Positions 28,034 to 37,610 of a stretch of DNA of 64,000 nt are shown piece after piece. The translations under genes and the position numbers were made by a program. The notes beneath the pieces are model-generated. The model saw nothing but the letters and a program-made list of their open reading frames with translations, searched no databases and was not told where the DNA came from. Position 1 is the first letter of the stretch. Each line of letters begins with the position of its first letter. The stretch comes from Flexibacter flexilis DSM 6793 (GTDB taxonomy: Bacteria; Bacteroidota; Bacteroidia; Cytophagales; Flexibacteraceae): positions 1 through 64,000 of the forward strand of contig NZ_FOLE01000009.1 in the NCBI RefSeq assembly GCF_900112255.1, given 5' to 3'.

Positions 28034-30370
28034 ATGACCTATTTCATACGTTTACTGATATTCTCCAACTTATTTTGGCTATTTACCAATGAGCTTTTTG
28101 CTCAAAATATTGTAGTTCGTGGCCGCATAAAAGATGCACAGAACAATGAGCCACTCATTGGCGCGACAGTTTTTGCTCCTTCGCTTCAAAAAGGCACAAG
28201 TGCTGATATTTCAGGAAATTATATACTTGAAATAGCTGCTGCCGATACGCTTACTTTGTTGTTTTCGTATGTGGGCTACACGACCAGCCGCAAAACGATT
28301 TCTGCTACAAAAAATCAAACTATAAACGTTGCGCTTGCCTCACAAACTACGCTGCAAGAGGTGGTAGTTACGGAACAAAAATCCTACAAAGAGCAAATCC
28401 AATCTACGCAAATGAGCGTAACCAGTATTGATATGCGCGAAGCGAAACTCTTGCCTGCGCTGTTTGGGGAAGTGGATATTCTCAAAACACTGCAACTCAA
28501 ACCTGGCGTAAAGTCGGGCGGGGAGGGCACAAGCGGCATTTATGTACGTGGCGGTGGTGCAGACCAAAACCTGATGCTTCTGGACGATGCGCCCGTTTAT
28601 AACGCCTCGCACTTATTTGGTTTTTTTAGCGTGTTCAATAGCGATGCCGTCAAAGGACTGGATTTGTACAAAGGCGGCTTTCCGTCGCAATATGGCGGCA
28701 GACTCTCGTCGGTGGTGGACGTGAAACTTCGTGAAGGCAACCAAGAAAAATATTCGGCTACGGGCGGCATTGGGCTTATTTCGTCGCGCCTTTTGGTCGA
28801 AGGGCCTATTCAAAAAAACAAATCGGCTTTTATTGTATCGGCTCGGCGCACGTATTTCGATACGTTTACGCGCCGTTACAACGATTCTCAAAAAAGCAAG
28901 CCTGATTATCAGCCAATTCCAGATTATTATTTCTATGACCTTAATGCCAAACTGAATTACGAGTTAGGCGACAAAGACCGTTTGTTTTTCAGCGGCTACT
29001 ATGGCCGCGACGTTTTTCATTACAATCAAAATCGTTTTACAGTTAATTTTGATTGGGGAAATACGGCCTCTTCCTTGCGTTGGAATCACGTGTTTTCGCC
29101 GCATCTATTTGCTAATACTTCGTTGGTGTATGCGGGTTATAACTACGGTATTCACAACGATTTCAGCGGTTTTAAATTTAGTTTGGGTTCGGGCGTAAAA
29201 GATTATACCCTCAAAACAAACTTCAATTATACGGGTTACGAAAAACATAACATTCAGTTTGGGGCAGAAGCAACGCACCATGTTTTTGACATTGGCCGCG
29301 CCAGTGGAGCGAGTTCGGACGGAGAATTTTCGTTCAGTGTGGGCGAGCAGCTCACTGCCCGCGAATACGGCATTTATGTTTCAGATGACTATACCATCAA
29401 TCCGCGTTGGCAACTCAATGGCGGTGTGCGCCTTTCGGGCATGGAACGCAGCGGCGAGTACATGGGAGGCGTAGAACCGCGTATTTCGGCGCGTTATATG
29501 CTCGACGAAAATAGCTCTCTCAAACTCGGTTATTCGCGTATGTATCAGTACCTTAACTTGGTTTCAAGTTCGGGTTCGTCCTTGCCCACAGATTTGTGGT
29601 ATCCGTCGGGAGGGCGCACGCGTCCGCAAAATGCCGACCAGTTGGCCGCCTCGTATAGCACTACGTTTTTGGACGGAAAATTGCTGTTTACCAACGAAGT
29701 GTATTACAAACAAATGCGTAATCAAGTCGATTTTAAAGACGGTTCAAACCTGTTCATTAACAGCCAATTGGACACAACTTTTGTGTTTGGGAAAGGTTCG
29801 GCCTACGGCACAGAATTTTATTTGGAAAAGAAAAACGGCAGACTTACAGGGTGGATTGGTTATACGTTGGCGTGGGCTTGGCGGCAGTTCGACGAAATTA
29901 GTCAGGGGCAAAAATTCCATCCGCGTTATGACCGTCGCCACGACATTTCGGTCGTAGTGATGTATCAGATTAGCAAGCGTTTGAGCCTGAGTGCTTCGTG
30001 GATTTATAACACTGGCAATGCCATTACGCTGCCTAAAGGCCGCTATTATTACCAAGACATCAACGGCACGACCTCGCCCGTACCGGGAATTCAGCTTGTG
30101 CCTGATTATGGTGCGTTGCGCAACACGTTCCGAATGCCTGCGTATCATCGCATGGATGTGGGATTGGTGCTAAAAACGCATCCGCGTTGGGGCGAGGCCG
30201 ACTGGACATTTAGCATTTATAACTTGTACAGCCGCATGAATCCGTATTTTATTTACTTCGAGACGGTAACAGAAAACCCCGACGGTACAGGCCAAATCAA
30301 AGGCATTCAGGCCAAACAAGTTTCCTTGTTCCCGATTATACCGTCCGTAACCTATAATTTTAAGTTCTAG
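28034..30370 (+). CDS. TonB-dependent receptor with carboxypeptidase-like N-domain
   Basis: A 778-residue outer-membrane receptor. A signal peptide (1-23, ending 'ELFAQ') is followed by a carboxypeptidase-regulatory-like domain (about 25-110, 'VVRGRIKDAQNNEPLIGAT'), the plug ('GGEGTSGIYVRGGGADQN', 'LFGFFSVFNSDAVKG') and a 22-strand barrel ending 'PSVTYNFKF'. It imports an unknown ligand using energy from TonB-ExbBD. No SusD-like lipoprotein is adjacent, so it is not a SusCD glycan importer; a siderophore, vitamin or peptide ligand is possible. The protein is full length. Confidence 0.93.
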   Translation: MTYFIRLLIFSNLFWLFTNELFAQNIVVRGRIKDAQNNEPLIGATVFAPSLQKGTSADISGNYILEIAAADTLTLLFSYVGYTTSRKTISATKNQTINVALASQTTLQEVVVTEQKSYKEQIQSTQMSVTSIDMREAKLLPALFGEVDILKTLQLKPGVKSGGEGTSGIYVRGGGADQNLMLLDDAPVYNASHLFGFFSVFNSDAVKGLDLYKGGFPSQYGGRLSSVVDVKLREGNQEKYSATGGIGLISSRLLVEGPIQKNKSAFIVSARRTYFDTFTRRYNDSQKSKPDYQPIPDYYFYDLNAKLNYELGDKDRLFFSGYYGRDVFHYNQNRFTVNFDWGNTASSLRWNHVFSPHLFANTSLVYAGYNYGIHNDFSGFKFSLGSGVKDYTLKTNFNYTGYEKHNIQFGAEATHHVFDIGRASGASSDGEFSFSVGEQLTAREYGIYVSDDYTINPRWQLNGGVRLSGMERSGEYMGGVEPRISARYMLDENSSLKLGYSRMYQYLNLVSSSGSSLPTDLWYPSGGRTRPQNADQLAASYSTTFLDGKLLFTNEVYYKQMRNQVDFKDGSNLFINSQLDTTFVFGKGSAYGTEFYLEKKNGRLTGWIGYTLAWAWRQFDEISQGQKFHPRYDRRHDISVVVMYQISKRLSLSASWIYNTGNAITLPKGRYYYQDINGTTSPVPGIQLVPDYGALRNTFRMPAYHRMDVGLVLKTHPRWGEADWTFSIYNLYSRMNPYFIYFETVTENPDGTGQIKGIQAKQVSLFPIIPSVTYNFKF

Positions 30371-30834
30371 AAGCAGAAAATATGTTGAGTGATTTAGAGA
30401 GGAAAATCATCAGATACAGAGTATGTTATGGGCGGGTTTGCAATTCCAAAAAAATATTTCAGGGATGTAGTTACTTTTGCTATGCTTATTGATTATTATA
30501 TATTCTTTAATTGTCTGATAGGTAGATAACATCAATAACATATCAAACTTTCATAATATCTTACAAGCATTTTTAGTAACATTTGTTATGCTTTATTGCG
30601 CAAGAACAAATTAATACCCTATTGCATGCGGAGTGTTTGGTAAAATAATATGTTACTTTTGAAATAAAATAAGTTGTATTGGGCCAATTTTTTAAAAAAA
30701 TAAATAATTCTGGTGTTTTATTGATTATATGGCTTGTTTGTTATAAATAGCAATGTATATAAATCTAATATATTATTCTGTTTATTGAATCATTTTGCTG
30801 ATTTAAACGTACATTAGTAAAAAAACATTTTAAT
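30371..30834. other. AT-rich gap with extra promoter-like elements
   Basis: The 526-bp gap between the receptor and the STAS-like gene holds no recognised gene. Besides the promoter at 30835, two further TACTTTTG boxes occur at 30472-30479 and 30654-30661 without a well-spaced -33 box. No terminator hairpin was recognised after the receptor gene. Confidence 0.45.
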
Positions 30835-30869
30835 TTTGTATATAATTTTTTTACACTATTGTAACTTTG
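30835..30869 (+). promoter_or_regulatory. Promoter of the STAS-like gene
   Basis: TTTG at 30835-30838 and TAACTTTG at 30862-30869 are 23 nt apart, at the long end of the accepted spacing. Transcription would begin about 20 nt before the start codon. Confidence 0.6.
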
Positions 30870-30896
30870 TGATAACAAACAACAACAACGTAAAAT

Positions 30897-31313
30897 ATGG
30901 CAATTATATTTAAAGAAACATACTTGACAATAGAAAAGAACGAGCGTGAACCTTTTGCTCGTTTGGTTTGGTCGGGTGATTTGACAAATGAACAATATAA
31001 GAAAGGTTGGCAAGCGGCTTTGAAAGCGATGCAGGATTTGGATTTGCGTAAAGCCATTAACGATCAACGCGCGTTGGGCAATGTGAGTATGGAGGCCTAT
31101 GCGTGGATGACAACAGTATTTTTTCCAGCAGCCCTCAAGCAGCTTGGGCGTTTGGATATGGCAATTTTGCCTTCCAAAAAGTTGTTCACTAAACTTTCCG
31201 CGCAAAATATGCAGAATAAAATGTCTGCGATTGATATGAATTTCAATAAAGAATACTTTCTGGAATTAGCCGAAGCAGAAACTTGGCTTGCCAATACTTC
31301 TGAAATTGCATAA
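30897..31313 (+). CDS. STAS/SpoIIAA-like small protein
   Basis: A 138-residue cytoplasmic protein that resembles the SpoIIAA/STAS-like proteins common in Cytophagia. It begins with alternating strands ('IIFKETYLTIEKNE', 'FARLVWSGDLTNEQYKKGW'), contains a helix-rich middle with 'KAINDQRALGNVSMEAY', and ends in a helix. The absence of a signal peptide and the fold pattern are seen in the sequence; the family name is tentative and the role unknown. It is flanked by its own promoter and a long perfect terminator shared with phaB. Confidence 0.55.
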   Translation: MAIIFKETYLTIEKNEREPFARLVWSGDLTNEQYKKGWQAALKAMQDLDLRKAINDQRALGNVSMEAYAWMTTVFFPAALKQLGRLDMAILPSKKLFTKLSAQNMQNKMSAIDMNFNKEYFLELAEAETWLANTSEIA

Positions 31314-31318
31314 TACTA

Positions 31319-31370
31319 AACATACGAAAAGGACTTTCTTTTAATTAAGAAAGTCCTTTTCGTATGTTTA
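31319..31370. terminator. Shared terminator, 20-bp perfect stem
   Basis: A perfect palindromic stem of about 20 bp (around 31320-31339 with 31348-31367), including the runs GAAAAGGACTTTCTT and its complement, sits between two convergent genes. It can stop transcription of both. The stem is the longest of the window. Confidence 0.8.
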
Positions 31371-31383
31371 TCGCGATTAAATA

Positions 31384-32136
31384 TTAGGCTACGTGTTGAC
31401 CACCATTGATGGCGTAATTCGCACCAGTAATAAAACTTGCTTTGTCGGAAGCCAAAAACGACACCAAATGCGCTACCTCTTCCGTACCTCCCAAACGCCC
31501 CAACGGAATTTGTGCCACGATTTGATTGCGAATCTCTTCTTTTACGGCCATTACCATGTCCGTCCCGATGTAACCAGGTGAAATAGTGTTTACGGTAATG
31601 CCTTTTTGCGCTACTTCCATCGCCAATGTTTTGGTAAAGCCGTGCATACCCGCTTTCGCTGCCGAATAGTTGGCTTGGCCGAACTGTCCGCGTTGGCCGT
31701 TTACGGACGAAATATTGATAATTCGCCCAAAATTGCGTTTTATCATGCTTTCGATTACGTGGCGCGAACAATTAAATACGCTGGTTAGGTTTGTGCCAAT
31801 TACATCGTCCCACATTTCTTTGGTCATTTTGTGGAAAGCGCGGTCGCGCGTAATACCCGCATTATTCACCAAAATATCCACAGGTCCTACTTTTTCCTCG
31901 ATGGCCGCAATCATGCGTCCGCAAGAATCAAAATCCGATACGTCGGCCTGAAAAAGCTCAATGTCATAACCTTCGGCTTTCATTTGGGCTTTCCATTCGT
32001 CAGCTTTGGTTTGGCTGCGATAGCTGCCTACTACGGTATAACCGTCGTCATACAATTTTTTGCACATGGCCGTACCCAAGCCACCCGTTGCACCTGTTAC
32101 TAAAGCTACTCTTTTTGTGTTCGGTTCGTTTGTCAT
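31384..32136 (-). CDS. phaB: Acetoacetyl-CoA reductase-like short-chain dehydrogenase
   Basis: A 250-residue short-chain dehydrogenase of the PhaB/FabG group. The Rossmann motif is 'VTGATGGLGTAMCKKL', the catalytic block is 'NISSVNGQRGQFGQANYSAAK' split across Ser, Tyr and Lys, and 'NNAGITRD' is present. The sequence 'GQFGQANYSAAKAGMHGFT' is typical of acetoacetyl-CoA reductases of polyhydroxybutyrate synthesis, which use NADPH to make 3-hydroxybutyryl-CoA. phaA and phaC are not in the window, so a FabG-type role remains possible. The gene is monocistronic. Confidence 0.8.
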   Translation of the reverse strand: MTNEPNTKRVALVTGATGGLGTAMCKKLYDDGYTVVGSYRSQTKADEWKAQMKAEGYDIELFQADVSDFDSCGRMIAAIEEKVGPVDILVNNAGITRDRAFHKMTKEMWDDVIGTNLTSVFNCSRHVIESMIKRNFGRIINISSVNGQRGQFGQANYSAAKAGMHGFTKTLAMEVAQKGITVNTISPGYIGTDMVMAVKEEIRNQIVAQIPLGRLGGTEEVAHLVSFLASDKASFITGANYAINGGQHVA

Positions 32137-32464
32137 AATGAAGAAATGGTGTAATAACTGTAATTGTTTTGTGTTATAGAGATGATGTGTTTTGTTAGCA
32201 ACCGAATCTTGTAGAAAGTAACCTACATGGATTCTGCTTTTAAGTTATGGTATTTATTTTGAATAAATAAATATTTTTACTAAAAAAAATAAAATATAAT
32301 ATTGGGTTTTTATCAGTCAAATATAACAATACACAGAAGCACTAATTGCGACAACATCGTTCTCAATCGAATCAAATCGCTGGGAGAAACCTTCCTGCCA
32401 GATATTTAGTTATTTTTGCAGAAGCTCATATTTTTGGCTCATCAAATCAAAAACGCCAGTTGTC
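32137..32464. promoter_or_regulatory. Divergent region between phaB and mfd
   Basis: This 328-bp AT-rich gap must hold both promoters. For mfd, TATTTTTG at 32412-32419 fits the -7 consensus, 45 nt before the start. For phaB, TATATTTG on the minus strand (32318-32325) fits, giving a leader of about 175 nt. Neither has a well-placed TTTG at -33. No gene was seen. Confidence 0.4.
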
Positions 32465-35400
32465 GTGAAGGTTAGAGATTTTATCAAATTATATCAGAAT
32501 GAAGCCCTGTTGCAAACGCTTGCTACTCGTTTGCGTGCGCAGGATTCGTCTCGCATTCAGTTGAAAGGGCTTATAGGCAGTGCCGACGCTATTTATGCAG
32601 CTGCGCTGTATATGTCCGACGAAAAAAGTAATCATTTGTTCGTACTGCCCGATAAAGACGAGGCCGCCTTTTTTGTGCAAGACCTCCAACAGCTTTTGGA
32701 GCACCATCGCAATATTTTATATTTCCCGTATTCCTACAAAAAGCCGTATCAGTTTTTGGACGTGGAAAATGCCAATATCGTGGAACGCTCCGAGACGCTA
32801 AGCCGCCTAAACACGCCCGACGATAAAGGCTTTCTGATGGTTACTTACCCAGAGGCTTTGTCCGAAAAAGTGATAAATAAACGTTCTTTATTGGATAACA
32901 CTTTTACCATACGCGTAGGCGACACACTCGACCTGAATTTTTTAGCGGAAGTGTTGGCGGATTACGATTTCGAGCGAAGTGATTTTGCTTACGAGGCTGG
33001 CCAATACGCTATTCGCGGCGGTATCGTGGATATTTTTTCGTATTCGGGAGAATTGCCGTACCGTATTGAGCTTTTCGGCGACGAAATAGAAAGCATTCGG
33101 ACGTTTAATCCTGAAACACAACTTTCCGTAGAGCCGCGCCAACATTTGAGCATTGTGCCAAACGTCCAAACGCGACTTTTGCAGGAAACGCGCGAATCGT
33201 TTTTGGGCTTTTTGCCCCAAAATACTGTGCTTTGGTTCAAAGACGTAGTGCATACGATAGACGTAATTGATAAATATTTTGAACGTGCGACGGCAGCTTT
33301 TGAGCAAATCGTGGCCAGCAGTGGCAGCGACAAAGTAGCCATGCAACCCAGCGATTTATTTGATTCGGGAAAGGATTTTAAAGACGCACTCAAGGTCAAA
33401 ACTGTCGTAGAATTTGGTTCGAGGTTTCATTTTAAGAATGCCGAGAAATTGACTTTTTCCATGAAACCACAACCATCTTTTAACAAAGATTTTAAGTTGT
33501 TGGCCAATACTTTAGCGCAGCATCAAAGTAAAGATTTTGTCAATGTTATTTGTTCGGACACGCCCAAGCAGCTCGAACGCCTCCAAACTATTTTTGAGGA
33601 ATTGGACAAAGACCTCAAGTTTCAGCCCTTGTATTTGTCGCTGCGGCAAGGTTTTGAAGACGAAAATTCGCGGTTGGTTTGCTACACCGACCACCAGATT
33701 TTTGACCGCTACCACCGCGTAAAAGGCAAAGACAAATTTTCCAAATCCAAAGCCCTGACTCTGAAAGAACTCAAAAGTTTGCAGGCTGGCGACTACGTTA
33801 CGCACATAGATTACGGCGTTGGGCGTTTTGTGGGGCTGGAAAGAATAGACATCGGAGGCCGCGCACAAGAAGCCGTGCGGTTGCTGTATCGCGACGACGA
33901 TTATTTGTTTGTGAGTATCCACTCGCTACACAAAATCTCGAAATATAGCGGTAGAGAAGGCACGCCACCGCAAATCAGCAAGCTGGGAACGGGAGAATGG
34001 GAAGCCAAAAAATCGAAGGTTAAGAAAAAAGTAAAAGACATTGCCAAAGACCTGATTCAGCTATACGCCAAACGCAAGGCCGCCCCTGGCATGGCTTATA
34101 CTAAAGATGGTTTTATGCAAATAGAGCTGGAATCCTCGTTTTTGTACGAAGATACGCCCGACCAAGCCAAAGCCACCGCCGACGTAAAAGCCGACATGGA
34201 GCAACCGCACCCAATGGACAGGCTCGTTTGTGGTGATGTGGGTTTTGGGAAAACGGAAGTAGCCGTAAGAGCCGCGTTTAAGGCCGCCGCCGACGGTAAG
34301 CAAGTGGCGGTACTTGTGCCTACTACGATTTTGGCCATGCAGCATTACAAGACTTTCAAAGAGCGTTTGCACAAATTTCCCGTAACGGTGGAATATGTAA
34401 ACCGCTTCAAATCAGATAAAGAAATTAAGGAAACCCTTAAAAAAGTAACAGAAGGAAAAGTTGATATTCTGATTGGTACACATCGCTTAGTGAGTGCCGA
34501 TGTCAAATTCAAGGATTTGGGTTTGATGATTATTGATGAAGAACAAAAATTTGGCGTGAAAGTAAAGGACAAGCTCAAGGAGATGCGCGTAAACGTGGAC
34601 AGCCTAACGCTGACGGCTACGCCGATTCCGCGAACCTTGAATTTTTCGTTGTTGGGTGCACGCGACTTGTCGATTATTGCCACGCCGCCACCCAATCGCC
34701 AACCCGTAACCACCGAAGTACACGTTTTTGATGAGCTTTTTATTCGCGATGCGCTGCATTATGAGCTAAAACGCGGCGGCCAAGTATTTTTTGTGCATAA
34801 TCGCGTGGGCGACATTGAGGAAGTGGCCAATAATTTGTTAAAACTCGTGCCTGATGCACGCATTGGCGTAGCACACGGGCAAATGGACGGTTCGCGCCTC
34901 GAAAATGTGATGCTCAAATTTATTGAAGGCGAATACGATATTTTGGTTTCGACCAATATCATCGAATCGGGTTTGGATATTCCCAATGCCAACACCATCA
35001 TTATCAACCGTGCGCACATGTACGGTATGTCGGATTTGCACCAAATGCGCGGACGTGTGGGGCGAAGCAACAAGAAAGCGTATTGTTATTTGCTCACGCC
35101 TGCCATGTCGTTGCTAAGCACCGATGCGCGGAAGCGTTTGCAGACTTTAGAAGAATTTTCGGAGTTGGGCGATGGCTTTAAAGTGGCCATGCGCGATTTG
35201 GATATTCGGGGCGCAGGCGATTTGTTGGGCAGCGAGCAAAGCGGCTTTATTACAGATTTGGGATTTGATGCCTATCACAAAATCTTGGACGAAGCCGTAC
35301 AAGAACTTAAGGAAACCGAATTTGCAGACCTTTTCAAAACTGAAATTTCGCTCAAGCCGTTGGTGCGAGATTGCGTGATAGAAACCGACTTGGAAATTTT

Positions 35401-35839
35401 GATTCCCGAACAATACGTGAACAGCATTTCGGAGCGTTTGAGTCTTTATTCCAAACTCGACGACATTAAAGACGAACAGGCTTTGGCGGAATTTGAAACC
35501 ATGCTTACTGACCGTTTCGGGCCATTGCCGCCGACGGTGAAAGACCTTATCCAAACGGTGCGTTTGCGCTGGTTGGCCGAAAAAATTGGGTTTGAAAAAT
35601 TGGTGATTAAGGAAACAACCATGCGCGGCCACATTCTGAACGACGAAACCCGCGCCGATTATTTCCAATCCGATGCGTTTGGCAAACTCATTACCTACAT
35701 ACAAATGAATGCCCGCACGTGCCGCCTGAAAGAGTCGGGCAAAAAAGTAGTAACCACTTTCGAGCAAGTGCGCGGCGTGCAGCAAGCTATTCGTATTTTG
35801 CGCGAAGCGGCAGGCGAGCCACAGCCGACAAGTGTATAA
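32465..35839 (+). CDS. mfd: Transcription-repair coupling factor
   Basis: A 1124-residue Mfd that releases RNA polymerase stalled at DNA damage and recruits UvrA. An N-terminal UvrB-like module (about 1-450, 'DYDFERSDFAYEAGQYAIRG') is followed by the RNA-polymerase-binding domain (about 470-540, 'GDYVTHIDYGVGRFVGLE'), a RecG-type helicase with Walker A K596 in 'GDVGFGKTEVAVRA' and DEEQ box 'MIIDEEQKFGV', the TRG region and the C-terminal autoinhibitory domain. Length is normal. Translation seems to begin at GTG 32465 ('VKVRDFIKLYQ' read with initiator Met), since no ATG lies near. uvrB lies 25 kb away in this window. Confidence 0.96.
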   Translation: MKVRDFIKLYQNEALLQTLATRLRAQDSSRIQLKGLIGSADAIYAAALYMSDEKSNHLFVLPDKDEAAFFVQDLQQLLEHHRNILYFPYSYKKPYQFLDVENANIVERSETLSRLNTPDDKGFLMVTYPEALSEKVINKRSLLDNTFTIRVGDTLDLNFLAEVLADYDFERSDFAYEAGQYAIRGGIVDIFSYSGELPYRIELFGDEIESIRTFNPETQLSVEPRQHLSIVPNVQTRLLQETRESFLGFLPQNTVLWFKDVVHTIDVIDKYFERATAAFEQIVASSGSDKVAMQPSDLFDSGKDFKDALKVKTVVEFGSRFHFKNAEKLTFSMKPQPSFNKDFKLLANTLAQHQSKDFVNVICSDTPKQLERLQTIFEELDKDLKFQPLYLSLRQGFEDENSRLVCYTDHQIFDRYHRVKGKDKFSKSKALTLKELKSLQAGDYVTHIDYGVGRFVGLERIDIGGRAQEAVRLLYRDDDYLFVSIHSLHKISKYSGREGTPPQISKLGTGEWEAKKSKVKKKVKDIAKDLIQLYAKRKAAPGMAYTKDGFMQIELESSFLYEDTPDQAKATADVKADMEQPHPMDRLVCGDVGFGKTEVAVRAAFKAAADGKQVAVLVPTTILAMQHYKTFKERLHKFPVTVEYVNRFKSDKEIKETLKKVTEGKVDILIGTHRLVSADVKFKDLGLMIIDEEQKFGVKVKDKLKEMRVNVDSLTLTATPIPRTLNFSLLGARDLSIIATPPPNRQPVTTEVHVFDELFIRDALHYELKRGGQVFFVHNRVGDIEEVANNLLKLVPDARIGVAHGQMDGSRLENVMLKFIEGEYDILVSTNIIESGLDIPNANTIIINRAHMYGMSDLHQMRGRVGRSNKKAYCYLLTPAMSLLSTDARKRLQTLEEFSELGDGFKVAMRDLDIRGAGDLLGSEQSGFITDLGFDAYHKILDEAVQELKETEFADLFKTEISLKPLVRDCVIETDLEILIPEQYVNSISERLSLYSKLDDIKDEQALAEFETMLTDRFGPLPPTVKDLIQTVRLRWLAEKIGFEKLVIKETTMRGHILNDETRADYFQSDAFGKLITYIQMNARTCRLKESGKKVVTTFEQVRGVQQAIRILREAAGEPQPTSV

Positions 35840-35858
35840 AATGATGATTTTCAACAAC

Positions 35859-35897
35859 AAAGAAGCCTACCACACACGCGGTAGGCTTCTTTGGTTT
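35859..35897 (+). terminator. Terminator of mfd
   Basis: A 12-bp perfect stem (35859-35870 with 35881-35892) with a 10-nt loop and T-rich tail lies 19 nt after the mfd stop. It also lies downstream of the convergent small secreted protein gene. Confidence 0.8.
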
Positions 35898-35909
35898 TAT
35901 ATGAAATAA

Positions 35910-36269
35910 TTACTGAATTACTAATTCGCGGGAAAAAACCTCATCGCGGCGACTTAACACTACTTTGTAAGTGCCTTTTTCTAATTTTTCGAGAGGATAA
36001 TGTTTAATAACCGAACCCAAATTGCTAATATTTTCGGATACGACAGCATTACCGTTGCCATCTTCGATGCGGAATTTTACAGCATTGTTGTCGGCTTTTT
36101 TCATCATAACGACCAACTCATTTTTTACAGATGGGTACATTCCCACAGTAAAAGAAGTGTTGTTGTTTACAGCATTTTCTGTACGTACTACGGCATTTCC
36201 TTCAGCCTTTACGATGGCTGGACTTGCTATAACCAGACTGGCAGCAAAAATTAAAGCAGAGAATTTCAT
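35910..36269 (-). CDS. Small secreted beta-sandwich protein (DUF3244-like)
   Basis: A 119-residue exported protein. ATG 36269 is chosen because it gives a clean signal peptide ('MKFSALIFAASLVIASPA'), while the open frame upstream is AT-rich and non-coding in character. The mature part ('GMYPSVKNELVVMMKKADN', 'LEKLEKGTYKVVLS', 'VFSRELVIQ') resembles a short Ig-like strand pattern such as DUF3244 or a sorting-domain-like C-terminus. It may be a periplasmic or surface protein. Function is not known. Confidence 0.7.
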   Translation of the reverse strand: MKFSALIFAASLVIASPAIVKAEGNAVVRTENAVNNNTSFTVGMYPSVKNELVVMMKKADNNAVKFRIEDGNGNAVVSENISNLGSVIKHYPLEKLEKGTYKVVLSRRDEVFSRELVIQ

Positions 36270-36570
36270 TTTGTTGATGATTATAATGTGATGATGATTT
36301 ATTATTAAAACATTGTATATCAAATATTTGAGATAACAGCTATTTTGTTGATGCAAACTTATTGTCTCGCTGAAAATCTTACAAATGAATGCGGTTGATT
36401 GAACAAAAAGCTACATAAGCGGCCTGTAAAACAGTTGAGTTGTATAAAGGCTTTAACTATTAACAGAAATTTTTTAATCTTTGCTAACCCAAATGCTTCC
36501 CAATTCGTATATAGGAGTGTATTGGTTTCTTTTTTATAAATTTAATTTGTTTTTGATTAAAATATCTAAT

Positions 36571-37572
36571 ATGCGTCGTTCATTTCCTCTGATACTTGCG
36601 GCTGTTGGGCTGTGTTTTTCTTGCGAACAAAAACCAAAATCAAGTAGTACTACAGAAACGCCTGTGGCCAAACCAGCACTGAATAAAGCACCTGATTTTA
36701 ATGCAGATTCGGCTTTTGTTCAGGTGAAAAACCAAGTAGATTTTGGGCCTCGCGTACCAAGCACAACCGCGCACAAAAAATGTGGTAACTACCTGACAGT
36801 CAAACTAAAACAATATGGTGCAGAAGTAATAGAGCAGCCTTTTACGGCACAAACTTTTGACGGGAAATCGCACGCTTGCCGCAACATTATTGGGGTGATT
36901 AATCCGCAAGCTACCAAACGCATTTTGCTGGCCGCGCACTGGGATACGCGCCCTTTTGCAGACCAAGACGCGAAAGACCAAGATAAACCCATCGACGGAG
37001 CTAACGACGGCGGCAGTGGGGTAGGAGTGTTGCTTGAATTGGCCAGAACGATTCAGGCCGCGCAGCAAAAACCAAATGTTGGCATAGATATTGTGTTATT
37101 TGATGCCGAGGATTATGGCGAAACAGAGGGCTATCAGCCAAAGCCTAACGAAGAGGCGGGACAATGGTGGTGCATTGGTTCGCGTTATTGGGCAAATAAT
37201 CCACACAAACAAGGTTATGCTGCGTATTTCGGGGTGCTACTGGATATGGTCGGCAACAAAAATGCGAAATTTGCCAAAGAAGGTGCTTCGATGGAATTTG
37301 CGCCGTCGGTTGTCAATCAGGTTTGGGAAGTAGGGCAGCAATTAGGCTATACGCAATTTAATAACTCGGTAGTGGAAGCCATTACAGATGACCATATTGC
37401 AGTGAACCGCATTGCCAAAATTAATATGATAGATATTATCGAATATGACGAAACAGATGGCGCGTATTTTAGCAACACTTGGCATACACACAATGATAAT
37501 ATCAATAATATAGATAAACAGACACTTAAGTCCGTAGGGCAGACACTTACGCAGGTGCTGTATCAGCAATAA
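36571..37572 (+). CDS. M28 family lipoprotein (glutaminyl cyclase-like)
   Basis: A 333-residue exported zinc enzyme of the M28 family, close in pattern to bacterial glutaminyl-peptide cyclases. ATG 36571 ('MRRSFPLILAAVGLCFSC') gives a lipoprotein-type signal, with C18 the likely lipidated residue. Metal ligands are visible as 'LAAHWDTRPF', 'DGANDGGSG', 'DAEDYGETEG', 'LLDMVGNK' and 'WHTHNDNINN'. If a cyclase, it would convert N-terminal Gln of exported proteins to pyroglutamate, a common step in Bacteroidota. Aminopeptidase activity is an alternative. The following YfiR-like gene lies 38 nt downstream. Confidence 0.85.
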   Translation: MRRSFPLILAAVGLCFSCEQKPKSSSTTETPVAKPALNKAPDFNADSAFVQVKNQVDFGPRVPSTTAHKKCGNYLTVKLKQYGAEVIEQPFTAQTFDGKSHACRNIIGVINPQATKRILLAAHWDTRPFADQDAKDQDKPIDGANDGGSGVGVLLELARTIQAAQQKPNVGIDIVLFDAEDYGETEGYQPKPNEEAGQWWCIGSRYWANNPHKQGYAAYFGVLLDMVGNKNAKFAKEGASMEFAPSVVNQVWEVGQQLGYTQFNNSVVEAITDDHIAVNRIAKINMIDIIEYDETDGAYFSNTWHTHNDNINNIDKQTLKSVGQTLTQVLYQQ

Positions 37573-37610
37573 AAATAAAATTAGGTTTCTCTCTATAACA
37601 CTATTTTATT

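Noticed and set aside
31319-31370. Long perfect palindrome as an attachment or transposon end
   Set aside because: It sits between two convergent stop codons and has the stem-loop form of a shared terminator; no target duplication or recombinase gene is near.
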